Origin: an uncultured Lachnospiraceae bacterium
GTDB taxonomy: Bacteria; Bacillota; Clostridia; Lachnospirales; Lachnospiraceae
Direction of reading: 5' to 3'
NCBI GenBank assembly: GCA_947570615.1
Contig: CANOVJ010000001.1
Location: 1 to 64,000 of the forward strand
DNA: 64,000 nucleotides
Position 1 is the first letter of the stretch; each line of letters starts with the position of its first letter. Shown piece after piece: positions 1 through 8,345 of the stretch. The position numbers and the translations under genes were made by a program. The notes beneath the pieces were generated by a model. That model was not told where the DNA came from and ran no database searches. It saw only the letters and a list, made by a program, of their open reading frames with translations.

Positions 1-187
1 TTATGATTGAATTTTCAAGGTGCATAGGCACTTATTCAAGTGCGAAGTTTGAGTTTTTAATTTATTCAGTTTTGGGATTATTATGTTGACTTTGGGTATA
101 CTTGGGGAATATTTATGGCGGACATTTGACGCTTCGAGGAACAGACCGCCCTATATTATTGAAGACAAAGGTCAGACAGGACAGTGA
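1..187 (+). pseudogene. C-terminal remnant of a GT2 polyprenyl-phosphate glycosyltransferase, apparently frameshifted
   Basis: The frame open from about 53 to the TGA at 185-187 encodes a tail with the GILGEYLWR and NRPPYIIED motifs. This is the usual C-terminus of DPM1/GtrB-like GT2 enzymes, just after their second membrane helix. Upstream, this frame has stops at 8-10 and 50-52. The next frame (3 to about 77) is open and reads like the preceding helix, but ends in TGA at 87-89. A one-base shift near 73-80 would join the two into a normal family C-terminus. The gene is therefore either frameshifted in the cell or carries a sequence error. Most of it lies left of the window, so overall integrity cannot be judged. 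Confidence 0.55.
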
Positions 188-214
188 AGTGCGTATAATG
201 AGGAGAATGGCAGA

Positions 215-685
215 GTGAATGTGGTGAATATAACAGATACTGAAAAAGATTCGCGATGGGACTTAAATCAGAAGGCCAGTTTTTCCAAAACAATTTCCGA
301 AAGTGATGTGTATTTGTTTGCAGGAATTACGGGAGATTTTAATCCTGTACATATAAATGACGCATTTGCCCAAAAAAGTATTTTTGGCGAAAGGATAGCG
401 CATGGTATGCTCGTTGCGGGGCTTATTTCCGCTGTGATTGGGATGAAATTGCCGGGTGAAGGCACAGTCTACCTTGAACAGAGTGTTGAATTTTTAAAGC
501 CTGTTAAAATCGGTGATACGGTGACGGCGACGGTTGGGATTACAGAGGTGTTAAATGAAGAAAAAGGTATATTAAAATTGAGAACCAGGGTAGAAAACCA
601 ACAAAATGAAAAGGTAATAGACGGATATGCGATTGTGAAGGCACCGAATAGACAGGAGGCAGAAGATGACAAAAATAAGCGATAA
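215..685 (+). CDS. MaoC-like (R)-specific enoyl-CoA hydratase
   Basis: This 156-residue single hot-dog domain protein resembles PhaJ-type (R)-specific enoyl-CoA hydratases. The MaoC signature is visible around residues 34-60: TGDFNPVHIND with the Asp and His that activate water, followed by FGERIAHGMLVAGLIS. It starts with GTG after a purine-rich stretch at 201-210. It overlaps the downstream acyltransferase by 20 bases, which suggests coupled translation. No fatty-acid or PHA genes are nearby; the neighbours are amino-sugar genes. I infer that it makes a (3R)-hydroxyacyl-CoA donor, for example 3-hydroxybutyryl-CoA, for the acyltransferase. The family call is firm and the substrate is a guess. 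Confidence 0.85.
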   Translation: MNVVNITDTEKDSRWDLNQKASFSKTISESDVYLFAGITGDFNPVHINDAFAQKSIFGERIAHGMLVAGLISAVIGMKLPGEGTVYLEQSVEFLKPVKIGDTVTATVGITEVLNEEKGILKLRTRVENQQNEKVIDGYAIVKAPNRQEAEDDKNKR

Positions 686-1364
686 GGCTATCATTGCGAA
701 AACCGCTGTAATTTATGAAGATGTCGAAATCGAAGCTGAAGTTATTATACATGAGTATGTAATAATATATCCGGGGACTGTTATAAAAGAGGGGACAGAG
801 GTGTTTGATCATTGTGTTTTGGGTAAAATACCGACTTCTCCGGGGGTGACTTCGCGCAAGCTGAAAGAAAAGTATGGAGCATTGATAATAGGCCGGAACT
901 GTGTGTTGTGCCCGGGGGTTGTGCTGTATGCGGGCACTCAGATTGGAAATAACAATTTACTGGGAGATTTCTGCTCGATCCGTGAAGAATGTCGTACAGG
1001 CGATAATTGTATCATAAGCAGAAATGTGAGCGTAAACTACAATACGAAGATCGGGCATGATACAAAAATTATGGACAATACCCATATAACCGGCAATATG
1101 ATTATTGGTAATCATGTATTTATCAGCGTCCTGGTGGCAACGACAAATGATAATACAATGGGGAGAAAAGAATATGATGAAGGACATGTCAGAGGCGCTG
1201 TAATTGGTGATGATGTAACAATAGGGGCCGCCGCCAATATTTTGCCAGGTGTTGAGATCGGCAATAATGTGATAGTAGGAGCCAGCGCTCTTGTGACAAA
1301 AAGTGTTCCACCGGATAAGGTCGTGATGGGCGTGCCAGCCCGTATTGTACGAAATGTGGAGTAG
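666..1364 (+). CDS. Left-handed beta-helix N-acyltransferase for a nucleotide amino sugar
   Basis: The 232 residues are mostly hexapeptide repeats of the [IV]-G-x-x-x-x type, for example IGNNNLLGDF, IGHDTKIMDN, IGNHVFISV and IGDDVTIGA. The protein ends in GVPARIVRNVE, the usual end of sugar acyltransferases of the WbpD/FdtC/QdtC type. These enzymes move an acyl group from acyl-CoA to the amine of an NDP-amino-deoxy sugar in the cytoplasm. The ATG follows AGGAGG with good spacing and lies inside the end of the MaoC-like gene. A matching aminotransferase follows 14 bases later. Acetyl is the default acyl group for the family; the MaoC neighbour suggests a hydroxyacyl group instead. Confidence 0.82.
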   Translation: MTKISDKAIIAKTAVIYEDVEIEAEVIIHEYVIIYPGTVIKEGTEVFDHCVLGKIPTSPGVTSRKLKEKYGALIIGRNCVLCPGVVLYAGTQIGNNNLLGDFCSIREECRTGDNCIISRNVSVNYNTKIGHDTKIMDNTHITGNMIIGNHVFISVLVATTNDNTMGRKEYDEGHVRGAVIGDDVTIGAAANILPGVEIGNNVIVGASALVTKSVPPDKVVMGVPARIVRNVE

Positions 1365-1378
1365 AAAGGGATAATAAA

Positions 1379-2473
1379 ATGAAAATAATGCCAAACAGGC
1401 TGGACAGAGGCTTTTTGAGATATCAGGAAGAATTTGAAAAAAAGGCTGTGGAGGTATTGCGGTCCGGCTGGTATATACTGGGCCGGGAAGTAAGCAGCTT
1501 TGAAAACGAATTTGCAGCTTATACAGGGGGAAAGTATTGTGTTGGTCTGGCCAGCGGTCTTGACGCATTATGGATTGCGTTCAGGGTACTTGGGATCGGG
1601 ACGGGCGATGAGGTTATTGTTCAGGGAAATACCTACATAGCGAGTGTTATGGGAATTACCATAAATGGCGCTACACCTGTTTTTGTCGAACCGGATGAGT
1701 TTTATAATATCGATACAGATAAAATCAGGGAAAAGGTTACAAAAAGAACGAAGGCGATACTGGTTGTTCACTTATATGGACAGGCTTCTGATATGAAATC
1801 CATTATGGAGATCGCCAGAGAATATCAGCTTAAGGTAGTAGAGGATTGCGCCCAGTCGCATGGCGCCTGTTTTGATGGCCAGATGACAGGAACGTTTGGG
1901 GATATAGGGTGTTTTTCCTTTTATCCGTCAAAAAATCTTGGAGCTTTTGGGGATGGAGGAGCCATTATTACGAGTGATGCGGATCTTGCGGAGAAAGTAA
2001 GGGTATTCAGAAATTATGGCAGTGAAAAAAGATATTATAACAGAGTGGTTGGAACCAACTCAAGGCTGGACGAGATCCAGGCCGGGCTTTTGAGAGTACG
2101 CTTATCGCATATGGGAGAATTGGCAGAGGAGAGAGTAATGATCTGCGCCAGATATCTGCAAAAGCTTAATAACCCCAACATTCTTTTACCTTCTGTCAGA
2201 GAAGGCGCGACCCATGTATGGCATCAATTTGTGATCAGAACCGACAGGCGAAAGGAGCTGATTGACTATCTGAACGAGCGGGATATCGGAACAATTATTC
2301 ATTACCCAATTCCCCCGCATTTGTCAGAGGCATATCAATACCTTAAAGCAGGCAGGGGATGTTTGCCGATTACGGAATTATATGCCGATACGGTTTTGTC
2401 AATTCCTCTGTATAACGGGTTTACAGAGGAGGAACAGGAATATGTGACAGAGGCCATTAACAGCTTTGAGTAG
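1379..2473 (+). CDS. DegT/DnrJ/EryC1/StrS aminotransferase, FdtB/QdtB-like
   Basis: This 364-residue PLP-dependent sugar aminotransferase places an amine on an NDP-keto-6-deoxy sugar. The PLP Schiff-base lysine is K185 in SFYPSKNLGAFGDGG, and D156 in VVEDCAQ contacts the pyridine nitrogen. The N-terminal block SGWYILGREVSSFE and the ASGLDAL block resemble 3-aminotransferases that make dTDP-Fuc3N or dTDP-Qui3N (FdtB/QdtB) more than 4-aminotransferases. The matching dTDP-4-keto-6-deoxyglucose isomerase (FdtA/QdtA) is not in the window and may lie to the left. With the acyltransferase and MaoC gene it forms an apparent amino-sugar cassette. The exact sugar is inferred. Confidence 0.85.
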   Translation: MKIMPNRLDRGFLRYQEEFEKKAVEVLRSGWYILGREVSSFENEFAAYTGGKYCVGLASGLDALWIAFRVLGIGTGDEVIVQGNTYIASVMGITINGATPVFVEPDEFYNIDTDKIREKVTKRTKAILVVHLYGQASDMKSIMEIAREYQLKVVEDCAQSHGACFDGQMTGTFGDIGCFSFYPSKNLGAFGDGGAIITSDADLAEKVRVFRNYGSEKRYYNRVVGTNSRLDEIQAGLLRVRLSHMGELAEERVMICARYLQKLNNPNILLPSVREGATHVWHQFVIRTDRRKELIDYLNERDIGTIIHYPIPPHLSEAYQYLKAGRGCLPITELYADTVLSIPLYNGFTEEEQEYVTEAINSFE

Positions 2474-2488
2474 AGGACTGAGGAAAGG

Positions 2489-3688
2489 ATGAGTAAAAAA
2501 AATATTTTCTGGTTTGTTTTTGTATTGGCGACGCTGGGGGCCTTTGTAATATGGGGCATAAGATTTATTTGTGATACAGAAGGGATACAAAGTCAGATTT
2601 TTTTTGCGGATCACAATGACTGGTTTATGGATTTATTCAATCCGGTATATTTTTCGGTAGATAAATCGCCGTATTCGTGGGGGTGGAGACCCGCGAGGAA
2701 CTATCTGCCGTTTGCATATATGATAGTGTATCCACTAAGGTGGCTGTATCCATACGACAGAGAGGATGCCGCGACTGCCTATGAGGCTCGTTACAGCCAA
2801 TACAGTAGCATAGCGGCATGCGCCTTTTTTATCATTTCCTTTGGTATGCTTTTTTACTTGTTGTATAAAATCAGCAAAGAATCTGAGGTAAAAAAGCTGG
2901 GGATTCTGGCGGCGTTGTTCTGTTCCTCCATAACATTATTTAATCTTGACCGGGGAAATGAGCAGGTAATCGCCACGGCATTTCTGGTATTGTTTCTTGT
3001 TACTTACAGATCTGAAAAAAAATGGCTGAATCACATAGGGTATATTGGGCTTGCAATGGCGGCGGCACTGAAAATTTATCCGGCGTTGTTTGGAGTTCTT
3101 CTATTGTATGAAAAGAAATATAAGGATGCAATTTTTACAATAATATATGGATTGTGCTTTGCAATACTGCCCTTTTTCTGGTTGAATGGCGGCGTATTTA
3201 ACAATATCAGACTTCTCAGGGAGCTTATGGAGGAGTATGCGGAACTTATAAGGCCGAGAGGATTTGGCCTGTCTTCGCCAACGATTCTGATGATGAAAGG
3301 GGACTTTGGAATTTTGCCTTATGCCATGGCGATATTATCGTTAATATCAGCGCCAATGCTGAAAGCCGAATGGAAAAAGCTGATGCTTCTGACAATGGTA
3401 GTAAATATGACGTCAGGTGAACAAAGCTTTTATTGTATGATTTTTTTATTTCTTCCAATTGTCCTGTTTTTCAACGAAGAACATAAGTGGTATGATATAT
3501 TTTATGTGCTGGGCTTTGTCTTAATACTGTCCCCGATTCAATATTCGTGGGTTGGAACACATATACAATTATATCACAGGGCGGTATGCAATACGATATG
3601 TATTTTGATCTATGCCGCTTTGCTCTCAGAAAGCACGGCCTGTCTTGTAAAGAAAATATTTGTCCAAAAGATCAGAGGAGCACTGTAA
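2489..3688 (+). CDS. GT87-like (DUF2029) integral-membrane glycosyltransferase
   Basis: The 399-residue protein has about nine to ten hydrophobic helices. Its block AAALKIYPALFGVLLL followed by YEKKYKDA resembles the GT87/PF09594 signature of polyprenol-phosphate-sugar-dependent GT-C transferases such as actinobacterial mannosyltransferases. The first outer loop carries a Trp-rich stretch (WGWRPARNYLPF), and LDRGNEQ lies near residue 150. It would use a lipid-linked sugar at the outer face of the membrane. It starts 15 bases after the aminotransferase behind GAGGAAAGG. Its AT-rich composition matches the first four genes and not the next one. The specific sugar is unknown. Confidence 0.7.
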   Translation: MSKKNIFWFVFVLATLGAFVIWGIRFICDTEGIQSQIFFADHNDWFMDLFNPVYFSVDKSPYSWGWRPARNYLPFAYMIVYPLRWLYPYDREDAATAYEARYSQYSSIAACAFFIISFGMLFYLLYKISKESEVKKLGILAALFCSSITLFNLDRGNEQVIATAFLVLFLVTYRSEKKWLNHIGYIGLAMAAALKIYPALFGVLLLYEKKYKDAIFTIIYGLCFAILPFFWLNGGVFNNIRLLRELMEEYAELIRPRGFGLSSPTILMMKGDFGILPYAMAILSLISAPMLKAEWKKLMLLTMVVNMTSGEQSFYCMIFLFLPIVLFFNEEHKWYDIFYVLGFVLILSPIQYSWVGTHIQLYHRAVCNTICILIYAALLSESTACLVKKIFVQKIRGAL

Positions 3689-3691
3689 AAA

Positions 3692-6277
3692 ATGGACTTT
3701 TCATATTTACTACTATTACAGCACATCAGAGAATTAAGCGGCGGTATCTTCAACTCATTTATGCTCAACCTCACATCCCTCGGGACCGCCCTCCTGACGT
3801 ACCTGCTTCTGGCGGCCGTCTACTGGTGTGTGGACAAGCGGTCGGGGCAGCTGATGGCGCTTAATGTTTCATTCGCCTGCACTCTGAACCAGTTTGCCAA
3901 AAATATGTTTAAGACAGAACGACCGTGGATTCGTGATTCGCGAATTGAGCCAGTGCAGGAGGCTCTTTCCGGTGCGGGCGGCTATTCCTTCCCCAGCGGA
4001 CATACCACACGGGCGACGGCAAACTGGGGGGCGCTTGGTTCCTCTCTTTGGAAGCTGGGACAAAAGGCGGTTCCCGTAGTCTGCTGGCTCATCGTTATCT
4101 GTGTCGCGTTTTCTCGAAATTATCTCGGAGTGCATACCGTGAAGGATGTGCTGGCGGCGTTGCTGACGGGGATCGCACTGATTGTACTTCTGGAAAAAGT
4201 GATGGACTGGGTGGAAAAGAAGAAAAATCGTGATTTGCCTGTCCTTGCAGCAGGCTTTATGATCTGCTTTTTGCCCATGCTCAGGGTGGGATGTCTGACC
4301 AATGCCGGAGCCGGAACAGGATTTCTGGCAGGATGGTGGCTGGAGAGGCATTTTGTTAATTTTGAGCCTTCGGCTTCAAAACAGGAAAAATGCATACGCT
4401 TTGCCGTTGGAAGCGCTGGAATTGTGCTTATTTTAACCGTACTTCCGGCGTTGCTGGGGCTGATAATGGAGGCAAAGTACGCTGGCTTTTTCAGTAATTT
4501 TGCGCTGGGCATTTTTATTATGGCGGTTTATCCGTTTTTTTTCTGCAAAAGGGAGCGATATAAAGCCGGCGCTCTCACGCTGGTGGTTTTGCTGACCGGT
4601 ATCGGGGTGGCCGGTATCTGGCTGACGAGTCGGCTTTCCGAAACGGAAAATATGGTCGATTTTGAGAGTGGGACACAGGTTCAGACATCAGATGAAGGAA
4701 TTGAAAGTCCGGAAGTGGCAGGTACGGGAACGGACAATCGGGAACAGGAGGAGGCCGGGTTCTGGCTTATTGCACACAGGGGTTACTCCTCAGAATTTCC
4801 TGAGAATACCATGTCGGCATTTGCCGGGGCACTTGATATTGGAGTGGATTGCATTGAACTTGATGTGCAGATGACGAAGGATGGAGAGATTGTTGTGTTC
4901 CACGATGATTCTCTGCTTCGGGTGACGGGAGAAGACGGCGCCGTTGCGGATTATACAGGTGAGGAACTCAGACAGATGGATGCCGGAGGCTGGTTTGACG
5001 CTTCTTATCAGGGAGAGAGGATACCGACTTTGAAGGAAGCTCTTGATTTTCTGGAGCCTTCCGGGTGTCAGGTCTATCTGGAGCTGAAAGATATTGGCGA
5101 GACAGACGGTTTTGAGGAGGCGGTTCTTTCCGTGGCCAGACAGTGTGGTATGACGGAGCGATGTATTTTCGCGTCGTTCCAGTACCGTTATCTGTCGCAT
5201 CTGAAAGGGATTGATTCAGGACTTAAAACATTGTATAATACTACATCTGCAAGCGCGCTGTTGCCGGAGGAATTTCCGGCGGATTATTATGGTCTTTATG
5301 TGGAAACGCTCACCTCGGAGACGGTAAAAGCGATTCACAGCGCGGGGGGAAAGGCGTTTGTGTGGACGGTTGATACGCCTGAGCAGTTAAGAAATGTTCA
5401 GGCGATGGGGGCGGATGGAGCGGTGACGAATGAGCCGGGCCTGATGAAGGTGGCCGGCTATCCCGAATATGAATATCTGGTCAGTCATTATGAAAGCTCT
5501 GTCACGCTGCCGGGGCTCTATGAAGCGGGGCTTCCCGGGAAGTGTGAGGATATGGTGGTACAGGGACTTACCCGCGCGGGGACGATGCTGGTAGTATCCG
5601 CCTATAGCAGATCGGGGGCGTATGACAGCATTCTGTATGTGATGGACGCGGGAGGAAAGCTGATACAGATCGTCGATCTCGGCTTTAAGGCGCATACCGG
5701 AGGTGTGGCTTATGACGGGAAGAATGATCTGCTCTGGATCACAGGGGCGGAAGGGCAGGTATATGCGCTCAGGTGGTCAGATATTGCGGCGGGAGCCTAT
5801 AAGGGGGAAATTCTGGTAAGCTTTGACGCGCTGCTGGTGAACCATGCGGGAAGTAAAGTGGCTTCCTTCCTCAATCTGTTTGAGGGGGAGCTGTTCGTGG
5901 GATCTTATGTTAACGGGGCGCAGGGTGTATTGAAACGGTACGATATTTCAGACGTCACGGAGCCCAGGCTTAAATCTGCTGTGGCGATACCGGAACGGAT
6001 TCAGGGAATCACGTTTAAAAGGGACGTCTCAGAAAATAAGTGCTATATGCTGTTGAGCCAGGGCTATCAGACGCAGGATTCCCATTTGCTCCAATTTGTT
6101 TATAAGGAAGAACAGATGGAGTATCTGGAGCCTGTCACTGTAAATACCCTGCCTGAGGGAGTGGAGCAGATCCAGATGACGGCGAGCGGGATGTATATCC
6201 TGTTTGAGTCGGCGGCAAGGCCGTATCGGGCAACAGCAAGAATACCCAATGATCAGATCTGGCTGGTGAGAGAGTAG
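3692..6277 (+). CDS. PAP2 phosphatase / glycerophosphodiester phosphodiesterase fusion with C-terminal propeller-like domain
   Basis: Three units lie in one 861-residue chain. Residues 1-165 are a PAP2 membrane phosphatase with all three motifs: K70-x6-R77-P78, P101-S-G-H104 and S141-R142-x5-H148. Residues 165-312 add further helices. Residues 355-590 are a GDPD domain with H362-R363-G, E389 and D391, H404 and E464-x-K466. Residues 590-861 are a soluble region with repeated beta-rich units (HTGGVAYDGKNDLLWI, FEGELFVGSYV, MLLSQGYQ) that look propeller-like; I do not recognise a named family. PAP2 enzymes dephosphorylate lipid phosphates or pyrophosphates, and GDPDs hydrolyse glycerophosphodiesters. 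Both active sites probably face outward. A role in recycling teichoic-acid-like or lipid-linked intermediates is inference. Confidence 0.85.
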   Translation: MDFSYLLLLQHIRELSGGIFNSFMLNLTSLGTALLTYLLLAAVYWCVDKRSGQLMALNVSFACTLNQFAKNMFKTERPWIRDSRIEPVQEALSGAGGYSFPSGHTTRATANWGALGSSLWKLGQKAVPVVCWLIVICVAFSRNYLGVHTVKDVLAALLTGIALIVLLEKVMDWVEKKKNRDLPVLAAGFMICFLPMLRVGCLTNAGAGTGFLAGWWLERHFVNFEPSASKQEKCIRFAVGSAGIVLILTVLPALLGLIMEAKYAGFFSNFALGIFIMAVYPFFFCKRERYKAGALTLVVLLTGIGVAGIWLTSRLSETENMVDFESGTQVQTSDEGIESPEVAGTGTDNREQEEAGFWLIAHRGYSSEFPENTMSAFAGALDIGVDCIELDVQMTKDGEIVVFHDDSLLRVTGEDGAVADYTGEELRQMDAGGWFDASYQGERIPTLKEALDFLEPSGCQVYLELKDIGETDGFEEAVLSVARQCGMTERCIFASFQYRYLSHLKGIDSGLKTLYNTTSASALLPEEFPADYYGLYVETLTSETVKAIHSAGGKAFVWTVDTPEQLRNVQAMGADGAVTNEPGLMKVAGYPEYEYLVSHYESSVTLPGLYEAGLPGKCEDMVVQGLTRAGTMLVVSAYSRSGAYDSILYVMDAGGKLIQIVDLGFKAHTGGVAYDGKNDLLWITGAEGQVYALRWSDIAAGAYKGEILVSFDALLVNHAGSKVASFLNLFEGELFVGSYVNGAQGVLKRYDISDVTEPRLKSAVAIPERIQGITFKRDVSENKCYMLLSQGYQTQDSHLLQFVYKEEQMEYLEPVTVNTLPEGVEQIQMTASGMYILFESAARPYRATARIPNDQIWLVRE

Positions 6278-6340
6278 TATTTGATTATCTGTATACAATA
6301 ACGAATACCTTCGATGGGGCGGAAAAGGAGAGGGGAAATA

Positions 6341-7117
6341 ATGAAAGTAGTAATTTTGGCAGGGGGATTCGGCACCAGAATTTCAGAGGAGAGCATATTA
6401 AAGCCAAAACCGATGGTTGAAATCGGAGGGAAGCCCATTTTATGGCATATCATGAAGGTGTATTCCTGGTATGGTTATCATGAGTTCATTATCTGTGCCG
6501 GTTATAAACAGGATATCATCAAGCAATATTTCTTTGATTATTATCTGCATAACTCGGATATTACGTTTGATCTGAAAACCAACAGCATGAAGGTGCATAA
6601 CAACTACAGCGAGGCATGGAAGGTTACGGTAGTGGATACCGGACTTGAGACCATGACGGGCGGCAGAATTAAGCGGATTAAGGAATATGTGGACGGGGAG
6701 GACTTCATGCTCACCTACGGCGACGGTGTGGCCGATATCAATCTGAACGAGCTGGAAGCGTTTCACAGACGGAAAAGAAAAATCGTAACGGTGTCGTCCT
6801 ACAATGTCGGCCAGCAGTTTGGCATTATGGAGGTAAATGAAGACGGTACCGTGACAGGCTTTCGGGAAAAGCAGAAGCTGGATGGAAATATCATTAACAT
6901 TGGCTATATGGTGTGTTCCCCTGAGGTGTTCGACTATATTGACGGCGATCAGACCCCGTTTGAGAAGGAACCGCTGGAAAATCTGGCGCGGGACGGTCAG
7001 CTGGTCAGCAAAACGCATAACGGATTCTGGAAGTGCATGGATAATGTGCGTGATAAAAAACAGCTTGAAAGAATGTGGATGGAAAACAGAGCGCCGTGGA
7101 AGGTATGGGGGAATTAA
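6341..7117 (+). CDS. rfbF: Glucose-1-phosphate cytidylyltransferase
   Basis: This 258-residue enzyme makes CDP-glucose from CTP and glucose-1-phosphate. The start chosen is the ATG at 6341, which gives MKVVILAGGFGTRISEE, the nucleotidyl-binding N-terminus of RfbF, behind GAGAGGGGA. A start 27 bases upstream would add nine unmatched residues. Further family marks are KPKPMVEIGGKPILWHI, LTYGDGVADIN and NRAPWKVWGN at the end. The length equals known RfbF proteins. In most clusters rfbG (CDP-glucose 4,6-dehydratase) follows; here a radical SAM gene follows instead and no rfbG is seen in the window, so CDP-glucose may be used in another way. Confidence 0.93.
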   Translation: MKVVILAGGFGTRISEESILKPKPMVEIGGKPILWHIMKVYSWYGYHEFIICAGYKQDIIKQYFFDYYLHNSDITFDLKTNSMKVHNNYSEAWKVTVVDTGLETMTGGRIKRIKEYVDGEDFMLTYGDGVADINLNELEAFHRRKRKIVTVSSYNVGQQFGIMEVNEDGTVTGFREKQKLDGNIINIGYMVCSPEVFDYIDGDQTPFEKEPLENLARDGQLVSKTHNGFWKCMDNVRDKKQLERMWMENRAPWKVWGN

Positions 7118-7150
7118 AACAGTAATTTGCAGTATCAGGGAGAGCCTTGT

Positions 7151-8278
7151 ATGAAAAAACTGAACGGAACCGTAATTGTAACCTACCGGTGTAATGCCCG
7201 ATGCAACATGTGTAACCGGTACAAAAAGCCGTCCCTTCCGGAGGAAGAACTTTCTCTGGATGTGATCCGAAAGCTTCCACCCATGTACTTTACCAATATT
7301 ACAGGCGGGGAACCGTTTATCAGGACGGATCTGAAAGAAATTGTGAGAGAGCTCAGGAAAAAGAGCGACAGAATCGTTATCTCCACCAACGGGTTTTTTA
7401 CGGACAGAATCGTGGATCTGTGCAGGGAATTCCCCGATATCGGAATACGGATTTCGATTGAAGGGCTGGAGGAGACGAACAATAAGATCCGGGGGCTGGA
7501 GGATGGATTCAACCGAGGATATTCCACGCTCAAAAAGCTGGTGGAAATGGGAATGAAGGATGTGGGTTTTGGCATGACGGTACAGGATGCCAACGCTAAG
7601 GATCTGGTAGCGCTGTATGATCTTTCAAATGAGATGAACATGGAGTTCGCCACGGCCTCCCTGCACAATTCCTTTTATTTTGTGGAAGCGAAAAATATCA
7701 TACATGACAGGCCCGGGGTTGCGAAGGCCTTTGAAGATCTGATAAATGAACTGCTTAAATCCCGAAGCCCCAAAAAATGGTTCCGCGCCTATTTTAACCA
7801 TGGACTGATCAATTATATATATGGACAAAAGCGGCTTCTGCCCTGCGATATGGCATTTGATACGTTTTTTATTGATCCCTATGGCGATGTCATGCCCTGC
7901 AATGGTACGAAGGATAAAGAGGTGATGGGGAATCTCAAAGAGTGTGAAAGCTGGGAGAGGCTCTGGGAAAGCCCTCAGGCGCAGGAGGTCCGCAAAAAGG
8001 TTCGGCGCTGTGACAGAAATTGCTGGATGATCGGGTCCGCTTCACCCGCCATGCACAAATATATCTGGAAGCCTGCCCTCTGGGTTATCAGGCATAAGAT
8101 GAAATTCTGGACAGATAAAAAGTACAGTATGTATGAGAATAAAGTCGTGGCGGATTATCGGGACGGGAAAGTGTCGAAGGAAGAGCTGGACGCCTGCTCG
8201 ACCTGTGATATGAATGCGGCTGCCAGGGATGGACTGTCGGAAAAGTCGAGGTCAGATATTGACAGTCAGGGGGTATAG
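7151..8278 (+). CDS. Radical SAM protein with SPASM-like C-terminus
   Basis: The N-terminus carries the 4Fe-4S radical SAM triad C14-x3-C18-x2-C21 in TYRCNARCNMCNRY. ITGGEPFIR follows as the SAM-binding GGE motif. The C-terminal third has a cysteine set (CDMAFDTFF, MPCNGTKD, CDRNCW, CSTCDM) of the SPASM/twitch type that binds auxiliary clusters. The ATG at 7151 sits behind GGGAGA; a TTG 24 bases upstream is possible but less likely. It is in the surface-glycan cluster between rfbF and a GT2. Radical SAM/SPASM proteins in such loci may modify sugars or lipid carriers, but the substrate cannot be deduced from the sequence. Confidence 0.85.
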   Translation: MKKLNGTVIVTYRCNARCNMCNRYKKPSLPEEELSLDVIRKLPPMYFTNITGGEPFIRTDLKEIVRELRKKSDRIVISTNGFFTDRIVDLCREFPDIGIRISIEGLEETNNKIRGLEDGFNRGYSTLKKLVEMGMKDVGFGMTVQDANAKDLVALYDLSNEMNMEFATASLHNSFYFVEAKNIIHDRPGVAKAFEDLINELLKSRSPKKWFRAYFNHGLINYIYGQKRLLPCDMAFDTFFIDPYGDVMPCNGTKDKEVMGNLKECESWERLWESPQAQEVRKKVRRCDRNCWMIGSASPAMHKYIWKPALWVIRHKMKFWTDKKYSMYENKVVADYRDGKVSKEELDACSTCDMNAAARDGLSEKSRSDIDSQGV

Positions 8279-8279
8279 G

Positions 8280-8333
8280 TTGAAAAACCATCGACAGTTT
8301 TTCAACTGCGAATTTACGCCCGCTAAAGCGGGC
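8280..8333 (+). repeat. Intergenic palindromic repeat, copy 1
   Basis: Two hairpins sit in tandem. TTGAAAAAC (8280-8288) pairs with GTTTTTCAA (8297-8305), and GCCCGCT (8318-8324) pairs with AGCGGGC (8327-8333). A 22-base stretch at 8281-8302 is identical to 9118-9139. Related units occur at 19436 and 37381. It is followed directly by the ribosome binding site of the next GT2 gene, so it lies in a 5' untranslated or intercistronic position and could affect mRNA stability. Confidence 0.75.
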
Positions 8334-8345
8334 AGGAAGGTTAAG

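Noticed and set aside
8214-8345. Upstream extension of the GT2 at 8346
   Set aside because: It would translate through the palindromic repeat and add residues before the normal GT2 N-terminus; the ATG at 8346 has a good ribosome binding site.
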